A DNA stretch of 7,093 nt. Origin: an uncultured Ruminococcus sp. (lineage in GTDB: Bacteria > Bacillota > Clostridia > Oscillospirales > Acutalibacteraceae). The notes beneath the pieces were generated by a model that saw nothing but the letters and a program-made list of their open reading frames with translations, searched no databases and was not told where the DNA came from. Shown here piece after piece: positions 1 to 5,114 of the stretch (position 1 is the first letter of the stretch; each line of letters opens with the position of its first letter). The position numbers and the translations under genes were made by a program. Location: positions 1 to 7,093 of the forward strand of contig CADBRK010000198.1 in assembly GCA_902797065.1 (NCBI GenBank), given 5' to 3'.

Positions 1-897
1 AGCATTAACTCAAATATGGATCTCACACTCCAGCACTGGGCAGATAACGATAAGAACTTCAGTGCGCAGCCGAAGTCTACGAATGCGTTTCTTGAAGGCA
101 ACGAGTATCATAAACCCGATTACAGCCAGTTCTCGGGCATGGGCGCTATCGATTTTACAGTACACTACAATTTCAGTGACGCAAACAGCGCATTTAACCT
201 TGCAAAAGAAGAAGACCCGTACTTCAACGATTCCACATGGAATGTTGTATATGTCGATTCTCACGACTACGGTCCTCAGCCCAACGATAAGATGCGTTTC
301 GGCGGCGGTACGGCTGCATGGGCAGAAAATCTCAGCCTTATGTTTACATTCAGAGGAATCCCCTGCATCTACTACGGCAGTGAGGTTGAGTTCAAGAAGG
401 GCGTTGTTATCGACGGCGGCGAAGGTAAATTGCCTCTTGAAGAAACAGGCCGCGCGTACTTCGGCGAATATGTAGAGGGCGATGTTACGGCATCCGATTT
501 CGGAGTATACAAGGCAAGCGGCAATGTTGCCGATACTCTTGAAAAGCCGCTCGCAAAGCATCTCCAGAAGCTTAACCAGATCAGACGCGCAGTTCCCGCA
601 CTTCAGAAGGGGCAGTACTCCACGTCGGGCTGCACGGGCAAGTTTGCATATAAGCGCCGCTACACCGACGGCGATGTAGACAGCTATGCGCTTGTTACGG
701 TATCCGGCGGAGCTACATTCACAAATGTTCTCAACGGCACATACTACGAGGCAGTGACCGGAGATAAAGTCGAGGTTACAAACAACACTCTCAAGACCGA
801 CACTATCGGTCAGGGCAACGCAAGAATTTATGTTCTCGATACACCGAGCAACACCGTTAAGGGAAAGATCGGCGGCGACGGTACATATCTTAAATAA
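1..897 (+). CDS. Alpha-amylase family glycoside hydrolase (GH13), 3' part only
   Basis: The reading frame is open from base 1 to the TAA at 895-897, so only the last 298 residues are visible and the true start lies outside the window. Visible residues 82-94 contain V-D-S-H-D, the GH13 conserved region IV whose His-Asp pair (H88, D89) includes the transition-state-stabilising Asp. Residues 119-128 (GIPCIYYGSE) are the family's typical GIP-x-x-YYG-x-E segment at the end of the catalytic barrel. About residues 195-290 look like the all-beta domain C. The catalytic Glu of region III is not evident and is presumably just upstream of the edge. The family hydrolyses alpha-1,4-glucosidic bonds of starch and related glucans; export is likely but the signal peptide region is not visible. 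The protein stops after KGKIGGDGTYLK, with no dockerin, CBM or anchor behind it. GH13 membership is secure; substrate is not. Confidence 0.9.
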   Translation, partial: SINSNMDLTLQHWADNDKNFSAQPKSTNAFLEGNEYHKPDYSQFSGMGAIDFTVHYNFSDANSAFNLAKEEDPYFNDSTWNVVYVDSHDYGPQPNDKMRFGGGTAAWAENLSLMFTFRGIPCIYYGSEVEFKKGVVIDGGEGKLPLEETGRAYFGEYVEGDVTASDFGVYKASGNVADTLEKPLAKHLQKLNQIRRAVPALQKGQYSTSGCTGKFAYKRRYTDGDVDSYALVTVSGGATFTNVLNGTYYEAVTGDKVEVTNNTLKTDTIGQGNARIYVLDTPSNTVKGKIGGDGTYLK

Positions 898-903
898 TTG
901 ATC

Positions 904-933
904 GGTACAGGCACTCGCAAGGGTGTCTGTATC
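904..933 (+). other. GNRA-capped hairpin just after the amylase stop codon
   Basis: Bases 904-916 and 921-933 form a 13-pair stem (ten Watson-Crick pairs, three G-U wobbles) around the tetraloop GCAA at 917-920. It begins 6 nt after the amylase TAA and ends 33 nt before the next ATG. It is followed by TTATGTGCGG, not by a U run, so it is not a canonical intrinsic terminator. It could be a weak terminator, a 3'-end stabiliser of the amylase mRNA, or a barrier between the two genes. Confidence 0.6.
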
Positions 934-950
934 TTATGTGCGGCAACAGT

Positions 951-957
951 GGGGAGG
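951..957 (+). promoter_or_regulatory. Ribosome binding site that fixes the start at 967
   Basis: GGGGAGG lies 9 nt before the ATG at 967. The same frame is open back to a TTG at 898, immediately behind the amylase stop, but that upstream stretch covers the hairpin at 904-933 and the TTG has no ribosome binding site of its own. ATG 967 is therefore the better start. Confidence 0.8.
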
Positions 958-966
958 AATGGTATC

Positions 967-1779
967 ATGCTTATCAGGATAGGACAATTTGACTGTACCG
1001 AATGTTGGGACGGAGTGTTTTATAAGAAACTCTCGGATTATCCTCGAATCACAGAGTGGGAGATACAATCGGTGCTTGATTTTATGGAATACGAAAAAGA
1101 CAACGGTAGAGAGTGCATAATAGAAGCCGATAAATCTGTTGAGGACGCTATAGAAGCATACAAAACAACATACAATACAGGAAAGAGAATACCCGTTCCC
1201 CCATTAATAACGGAATGCACGGCATGCCCTTCGTATAAAGGCTGCATGACGGATTTTGTATGCCATACGTCGCCGATAGTAAACGCCGTAAAAATACTCA
1301 AATGCGGAAAACTTCTTTCTCCGATAATTGCACGGAATATGCCTGCTAAGGAGCTGAAAGCCGAAAAAGCAAACGCCGCAAACGATCCGGAGGATTTCTT
1401 TGAATACATAATGTTTGCGTGGGGTAATTGTCAGGCGGGCGATCGTCTTGTAATGGAAAGAAAGCTCGGCAGATTCCCGACAGAGGAGGATCTGAGCATA
1501 AGGTTTACACCCAGAGTGAGGTTTTTCTTTAAGTATGATAAATTAATCAAGCACCCGAATGCTGTATTCGACGGCGTACTGCCGCTTAAAATCAAAAACG
1601 AGGTTGTTTTGAGCGATTGGGTACACGCTGTCGTTGTTCCGGAAGAGTACAGAGAAATAACAGAAAACTGTGTACCAGAAACACTGAGAAGCAGAGTTTT
1701 TTACATCGCAAATGATTGCCGTGACATATGGGAATGGTCGGCGAAAGTGTATGAATTTGTCAAATGTATCGCACACTAA
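967..1779 (+). CDS. Uncharacterised cysteine-rich protein, 270 residues
   Basis: I do not recognise this family by name. There is no signal peptide or membrane segment, so it is probably cytosolic. Twelve cysteines are present: C10-x2-C13 near the N-terminus, then C84-x2-C87-x5-C93-x5-C99, followed directly by H100; this could bind zinc or an Fe-S cluster. Residues 98-118 (V-C-H-T-S, then an amphipathic stretch ending I-L-K-C-G-K-L-L-S) recall the H-x-T/S...I-L-x-x-G-x-L start of ADP-ribosyltransferase-fold domains such as DarT; the match is short and could be chance. The C-terminal half has conserved-looking blocks: D140-PEDFFEYIMFAWGNC-Q156, R183-VRFFFKYD-K192 and D202-GVLPLKIK-N211, then D217-WVHAVVVPEE-Y228 and W255-EW-W-like aromatics near the end. 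It starts 69 nt after the amylase stop with its own good ribosome binding site; no clear promoter or terminator is seen. The coding call is firm, the function unknown. Confidence 0.85.
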   Translation: MLIRIGQFDCTECWDGVFYKKLSDYPRITEWEIQSVLDFMEYEKDNGRECIIEADKSVEDAIEAYKTTYNTGKRIPVPPLITECTACPSYKGCMTDFVCHTSPIVNAVKILKCGKLLSPIIARNMPAKELKAEKANAANDPEDFFEYIMFAWGNCQAGDRLVMERKLGRFPTEEDLSIRFTPRVRFFFKYDKLIKHPNAVFDGVLPLKIKNEVVLSDWVHAVVVPEEYREITENCVPETLRSRVFYIANDCRDIWEWSAKVYEFVKCIAH

Positions 1780-1894
1780 CATTAAACACGGAAGAATAAC
1801 ACGCATTTCATTATTTAATCTTACTAAATTTGCAGTGCTAAAATTGTACGAATTAGTGCCGGTATCTGAAAATATTTATTTTTTCCATAAAAAT
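1780..1894. other. AT-rich gap after the uncharacterised gene, ending in a likely UP element
   Basis: This stretch carries no gene I can support and no clear intrinsic terminator for the gene before it. From about 1864 to 1893 it is almost pure A and T in alternating A- and T-tracts directly upstream of the -35 box at 1895. That position and composition fit an UP element contacted by the RNA polymerase alpha subunit. Confidence 0.4.
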
Positions 1895-1923
1895 TTGACT
1901 TTTATTTATTAAAGGTATATAAT
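1895..1923 (+). promoter_or_regulatory. Near-consensus sigma-A promoter for the lysine-rich protein gene
   Basis: The -35 box TTGACT (1895-1900) and the perfect -10 box TATAAT (1918-1923) are 17 nt apart, the optimal spacing. Transcription would begin near 1930, giving a leader of about 70 nt before the ATG at 1999. Together with the AT-rich tract upstream, this predicts strong constitutive transcription. Confidence 0.85.
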
Positions 1924-1941
1924 AACAGTAACCCAATAAAA

Positions 1942-1961
1942 GCATCGGCATGATTCGGTGC
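1942..1961 (+). other. Small stem-loop in the leader of the lysine-rich protein gene
   Basis: GCATCG (1942-1947) can pair with CGGTGC (1956-1961), six pairs with one G-U, around an 8-nt loop. It sits near the predicted mRNA 5' end and about 23 nt before the ribosome binding site. A 5'-end stem of this kind may protect the mRNA. It is too weak and lacks the U run needed for a terminator, and no known riboswitch is recognised here. Confidence 0.3.
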
Positions 1962-1998
1962 GTTTTAAAGAAAAGATTTTGAAAGAAGGTAATTTATT

Positions 1999-2478
1999 AT
2001 GGCAAAGAGTGAAACAAAAGCAACAAAAACAACAAAGAAGGCAGCTGCAAAGGCTGAGGCTGCACCTGCTGTAAAGGAAGAAAAGGCAGCTGTAGTTGAA
2101 GAGAAGGCTGCTCCCGCAAAGGCTGCAAAGAAGACAACAAAGGCTGTTAAGGCTGAGGAAGTTAAGGCAGAGGCTGTTAAGACAGAGGCTGCTGCAGAAG
2201 TAAAGGCTGAGGCTGCTGCTCCCGCAGAGAAGAAAGCTCCCGCTAAGAAGGCTCCCGCAAAGAAGGATGCTGAGGTTAAGGCTGATGTTGTAGTTGAGTT
2301 CAACAATGTTCAGGTTGCTGTTAACGATGTTGTTGAGAACGTAAAGAAGAAGTTTGCAGCTGAGGGCAACAAAGAAGATGTTAAGACAGTTAAGGTTTAC
2401 ATCAAGCCCCAGGACAATGCTGCTTACTATGTTGTTAACGATGAGATCGAGGGCAGAATGGACGTATTCTTCTGCTAA
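1999..2478 (+). CDS. Lysine/alanine-rich tail protein with DUF6465-like C-terminal domain
   Basis: This 159-residue protein has two parts. Residues 1 to about 95 are low-complexity Ala, Lys, Glu and Pro, with about 24 Lys against about 15 acidic residues and a KKAPAKKAPAKK block near 78-89, like histone H1-type tails; it should be disordered. Residues about 96-159 look folded: VVVEFNNVQVAVNDVV, a helix with KKKF, then VKVYIKPQDNAAYYVVND. This resembles the small DUF6465 domain of Clostridia, whose function is unknown. The ribosome binding site AGAAGG (1984-1989) is 9 nt before the ATG. The gene has its own near-consensus promoter and a strong terminator. Codon choice is narrow (mostly AAG for Lys, GCT/GCA for Ala, GTT for Val), consistent with high expression. 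A nucleic-acid-binding or nucleoid role is inference from the tail only; ribosome association or a structural role are alternatives. Confidence 0.85.
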   Translation: MAKSETKATKTTKKAAAKAEAAPAVKEEKAAVVEEKAAPAKAAKKTTKAVKAEEVKAEAVKTEAAAEVKAEAAAPAEKKAPAKKAPAKKDAEVKADVVVEFNNVQVAVNDVVENVKKKFAAEGNKEDVKTVKVYIKPQDNAAYYVVNDEIEGRMDVFFC

Positions 2479-2501
2479 TCCCTTTTTGACGTAATAATCT
2501 T

Positions 2502-2536
2502 CCGGACATCTTTTGCGGATGTCCGGTTTTTGTTTT
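2502..2536 (+). terminator. Strong intrinsic terminator after the lysine-rich protein gene
   Basis: CCGGACATC (2502-2510) pairs perfectly with GATGTCCGG (2518-2526), a 9-bp stem with a 7-nt loop, followed by TTTTTGTTTT (2527-2536). It begins 23 nt after the stop codon and separates this gene from the nadA promoter just downstream. Confidence 0.95.
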
Positions 2537-2545
2537 AAATAATTG

Positions 2546-2574
2546 TTGTAGAAACGGCGCAAAAATGTTATAAT
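2546..2574 (+). promoter_or_regulatory. Extended -10 promoter for nadA
   Basis: The perfect -10 box TATAAT (2569-2574) is preceded by TG at 2566-2567 in the extended -10 position. At 17-nt spacing the -35 is TTGTAG (2546-2551), a half match. Transcription would start near 2581, leaving a leader of only about 23 nt, so there is no room for a riboswitch. I see no clear operator for an NAD-responsive repressor such as NiaR. Confidence 0.75.
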
Positions 2575-2603
2575 AATATATATCTTCAAAAGGAGTTGCT
2601 AAT

Positions 2604-3518
2604 ATGAATATTGCCGAATTACAAAAAACAATAATTGATCTGAAAAAAGAGAAAGACATCTGCATTCTTGCCCACAGCTATCAGACAAGGGAGATCGTTG
2701 AAGTCGCAGACTTTACCGGAGATTCTTTCCAGCTTAGCGTTAAGGCGTCCGAAGTGAAAAATAAGACCGTTATTATGTGCGGCGTGAGATTTATGGCGGA
2801 GACGGTCAAGCTCTTGTCACCCGAAAAGACAGTGTACCTTGCCAATCCGATCGCAGGCTGCCCCATGGCAGAACAAATGGATAAAGAGATGATCTCCGCT
2901 GTCAGGGAACAATACCCCGATTATACGGTAGTCGCTTACATAAACACCACAACAGACCTTAAGACCGTCTGCGATGTATGCGTGACTTCGTCGTCTGCCG
3001 TTAAGATCGTCCGGAATATCGACAACGATAAGATTCTGTTTATACCCGACTGCAATCTGGGTAATTACGTTGCAAAGCAGGTTCCCGAGAAGAAGATAAT
3101 GCTTTTGCAGGGCGGCTGCCCGATACATGCAAGAGTAACGGCGAAAGAGGCAGACGAGGCTATTGCGCTTCACCCGAACGCAGAACTTCTTGTACACCCG
3201 GAGTGCGTTCCCGCGGTTACCGCAAAGGCTGATTTTGTCGGTTCGACATCGGCTATTATGGATTATGCGAAGAAGTCCGATAAAAAGGAATTCATTATCG
3301 GTACGGAGATCTCGATCGCTCAGCATCTGGCTTACGAGTGCCCCGATAAGAATTTCTATTGTATGTCAAAGAACCTCATTTGCCCGAACATGAAGGCGAC
3401 TACGCTTGTTGATGTATACAATACAATTCTCGGCAAGGGCGGAGAGGAGATCACCCTCGACGAAGAAACCATGACAAGCGCAAGGGTATGTATAGATAAG
3501 ATGATAGAGCTGGGATAA
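2604..3518 (+). CDS. nadA: Quinolinate synthase NadA
   Basis: NadA condenses iminoaspartate with dihydroxyacetone phosphate to quinolinate, the precursor of NAD, using a [4Fe-4S] cluster with three Cys ligands. At 304 residues it matches the short Thermotoga-type form. The likely ligands are C86 (in AGCPMA), C172 (in QGGCPIH) and C260 (in LICPNMK); their spacings of 86 and 88 match those of the Thermotoga maritima enzyme. Other expected active-site residues are visible: H24-x-Y26, Y112-x-N114, S129, H175, H198-P-E200 and the GSTS at 213-216. The ribosome binding site AGGAG (2591-2595) is 8 nt before the ATG. The usual partners nadB and nadC are not adjacent; mnmA follows after 1 nt. Identification is secure and the enzyme looks intact. 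Confidence 0.97.
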   Translation: MNIAELQKTIIDLKKEKDICILAHSYQTREIVEVADFTGDSFQLSVKASEVKNKTVIMCGVRFMAETVKLLSPEKTVYLANPIAGCPMAEQMDKEMISAVREQYPDYTVVAYINTTTDLKTVCDVCVTSSSAVKIVRNIDNDKILFIPDCNLGNYVAKQVPEKKIMLLQGGCPIHARVTAKEADEAIALHPNAELLVHPECVPAVTAKADFVGSTSAIMDYAKKSDKKEFIIGTEISIAQHLAYECPDKNFYCMSKNLICPNMKATTLVDVYNTILGKGGEEITLDEETMTSARVCIDKMIELG

Positions 3519-3519
3519 T

Positions 3520-4593
3520 ATGAATAAAAAAGCATTGGTTGCGATGAGCGGCGGAGTCGATTCGTCCGTAACGGCGCTTTTAATGAATCGTCAGGGTTAC
3601 GAATGTATGGGTGTGACTATGAAGCTTTTTTACGGCGAAGAAGCCGAAACGAGAGAAAACACCTGCTGTTCGCTCAATGATGTTGAGGACGCAAGGAGTG
3701 TTGCGATGAATCTCGGTATGCCGTACTACGTGTTTAATTTTTCGGACAGATTCTCCGAATGCGTTATAGATAAGTTTATCGACGCGTACGAAAACGGCAG
3801 AACGCCCAACCCGTGTATAGACTGCAATCGTTACCTGAAATTTGATAAGCTGTATATGCGCGCAAAGGAACTGGGGTATGACTATATCGCGACGGGTCAC
3901 TATGCAAAGGTAGAATATGACAAAACGAAGGGAAGATTCCTGCTGAAAAAGGCTGCCGATCTGTCAAAGGATCAAAGCTATGTACTGTATTCTCTTACTC
4001 CGGAACAGCTTTCGCACACGGTGTTTCCGCTCGGTAAGCTGACGAAAAGCGAGGTAAGAGCGATCGCAGAGGAAAACGGCTTTGTCAATGCGAGGAAGCA
4101 CGACAGTCAGGATATTTGTTTTGTCACGAACGGCAAGTACTCAGATTTTATAGAAAGCTATACGGGCAGGAAATACCCCGAGGGCAATTTTGTGTATAAG
4201 GACGGAACGGTTCTCGGCAGACATAAGGGTATCATTCGCTACACCGTGGGTCAGCGCAAAGGGCTTGGGCTTGCGCTCCCTCACCCGATGTATGTTATAC
4301 GCGTCGATACGGAAACGAATACGGTAATACTCGGGGAAAACGAAGACCTGTTCTCGAAAGAGGTCACGGCGGATAATATCAATCTTATATCCGTCGATAA
4401 TCTTTACGAGCCTCTCAGAGTAAAGGCGAAGGTTCGCTACTCTCAGCCCGAACAATGGGCTACCGCCGTACAGACTGATGAAGATACGATAAAGCTTGTG
4501 TTTGACGAGCCGCAGAGAGCAGTTACGCAGGGGCAGGCGCTTGTGATGTATGACGGTGATGTAGTTGTGGGAGGAGGTACGATAAAGAAATGA
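3520..4593 (+). CDS. mnmA: tRNA-specific 2-thiouridylase MnmA
   Basis: MnmA (TrmU) adenylates and thiolates the C2 of wobble uridine 34 in Lys, Glu and Gln tRNAs, taking persulfide sulfur that originates from a cysteine desulfurase. The 357-residue length is normal. The N-terminal PP-loop ATPase motif is SGGVDSS (10-16). The catalytic cysteines are C99 (in NPCIDC) and C200 (in DSQDICF), matching the E. coli pair at 102 and 199. Further family blocks are ATGHYAK (124-130), KDQSYVLY (150-157) and YTVGQRKGLG (241-250), followed by the C-terminal beta-barrel domain. The ATG is only 1 nt after the nadA stop and has just a weak purine-rich sequence before it, so translation is probably coupled to nadA. 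Its last codons contain the ribosome binding site of the next gene. Confidence 0.97.
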   Translation: MNKKALVAMSGGVDSSVTALLMNRQGYECMGVTMKLFYGEEAETRENTCCSLNDVEDARSVAMNLGMPYYVFNFSDRFSECVIDKFIDAYENGRTPNPCIDCNRYLKFDKLYMRAKELGYDYIATGHYAKVEYDKTKGRFLLKKAADLSKDQSYVLYSLTPEQLSHTVFPLGKLTKSEVRAIAEENGFVNARKHDSQDICFVTNGKYSDFIESYTGRKYPEGNFVYKDGTVLGRHKGIIRYTVGQRKGLGLALPHPMYVIRVDTETNTVILGENEDLFSKEVTADNINLISVDNLYEPLRVKAKVRYSQPEQWATAVQTDEDTIKLVFDEPQRAVTQGQALVMYDGDVVVGGGTIKK

Positions 4594-5054
4594 AAATTCT
4601 TGTTGTATCGGATTCTCACGGAATGACGAAGAAGCTGTCAGAAATAGTTCGCAGGCAGACAAAAGCCGAGGTGGTTCTCTTTCTCGGAGACGGCGAAAGT
4701 GATTTCGATCATGTCAAAGCGGAGTTCCCCGAGAAGATGTTTATCGGCGTCAGAGGAAACAACGATTGGTGCAGTTCGCTCAAAAACACCGAGGTAATAT
4801 CTATCGAGGGCGTAAGGATATTCATGACTCACGGGCATACTTATCACGTGAAATACGGTTTGTCGGAGCTTAAAATGTCAGCAAGAAGCGCCAAGGCGGA
4901 TATACTGCTGTACGGTCATACGCATGATCCGTACACGGAGTACGACGACGGCTTGTATATTATGAACCCCGGTGCAGTGTTGGGGTATCCGTCGGAATAC
5001 GGAGTGATAGATATACAAAACGGACAGATACTGATGAATACGGCTGCGTATTAA
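4590..5054 (+). CDS. YfcE/YsnB-like metallophosphoesterase
   Basis: A 154-residue calcineurin-like phosphoesterase of the small YfcE/MJ0936 type, a full-length single domain. All metal-binding motifs are present in order: D8-x-H10 (SDSHG), G33-D34, G56-N57-N58-D59, H81 in THGH, and G109-H110-T111-H112, with the typical NPGAV at 126-130 after them. Family members are two-metal phosphodiesterases with activity on model substrates and, in some cases, cyclic nucleotides; the natural substrate cannot be told from sequence. The ATG overlaps the mnmA stop in ATGA (4590-4593). A strong GGGAGGAGG (4569-4577) lies inside mnmA, 12 nt upstream, slightly longer than ideal. Overlap and spacing place it in the nadA-mnmA transcript. 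Confidence 0.93.
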   Translation: MKILVVSDSHGMTKKLSEIVRRQTKAEVVLFLGDGESDFDHVKAEFPEKMFIGVRGNNDWCSSLKNTEVISIEGVRIFMTHGHTYHVKYGLSELKMSARSAKADILLYGHTHDPYTEYDDGLYIMNPGAVLGYPSEYGVIDIQNGQILMNTAAY

Positions 5055-5068
5055 ATACCGTTAAAAGT

Positions 5069-5097
5069 TTGCAAAAATCAGTGTAATATGTTATTAT
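5069..5097 (+). promoter_or_regulatory. Possible extended -10 promoter before holB
   Basis: TTGCAA (5069-5074) and TATTAT (5092-5097) are 17 nt apart, with TG at 5089-5090 in the extended -10 position. Transcription would start near 5104, essentially at the ribosome binding site of holB, which makes the leader oddly short. An alternative -10, TAATAT (5084-5089), with TTAAAA (5061-5066) would give a few more bases. No terminator separates holB from the preceding gene, so read-through is also expected. Confidence 0.5.
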
Positions 5098-5114
5098 AAA
5101 AAAGAGGTGACAGC

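Noticed and set aside
10..561. Minus-strand 183-codon open frame opposite the amylase.
   Set aside because: The + strand frame carries clear GH13 motifs; the opposite frame has no recognisable domain.
898..966. In-frame continuation between the amylase and the next gene, separated only by one TAA, hinting at read-through or a split fusion.
   Set aside because: The next gene has its own strong ribosome binding site and ATG at 967, the intervening stretch is a hairpin, and neither protein is known to be fused to the other. The shared frame is most likely chance.
1836..1866. AT-rich AATT-GTAC-AATT symmetry as an operator or terminator for the gene before it.
   Set aside because: Pairing is broken by mismatches and no U run follows at the right distance; the base composition alone explains the weak symmetry.
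1965..2306. Minus-strand Ala/Phe-rich open frame of 113 codons that looks like a membrane protein.
   Set aside because: Its composition is exactly that expected from reading the repeated AAG-GCT codons backwards; it is a shadow of the real gene.
1909..2589. Long minus-strand open frame of 226 codons rich in Leu, Ser and Cys, opposite the lysine-rich gene.
   Set aside because: It is the mirror of the low-complexity Lys/Ala codons on the + strand, runs through the terminator and promoter, and has no ribosome binding site or family resemblance.
3178..3206. The Cys in NadA H198-P-E-C201 as an Fe-S ligand.
   Set aside because: E. coli NadA has Ser at this position and ligand spacing to C86 and C260 fits C172 better, so C201 is unlikely to bind the cluster.
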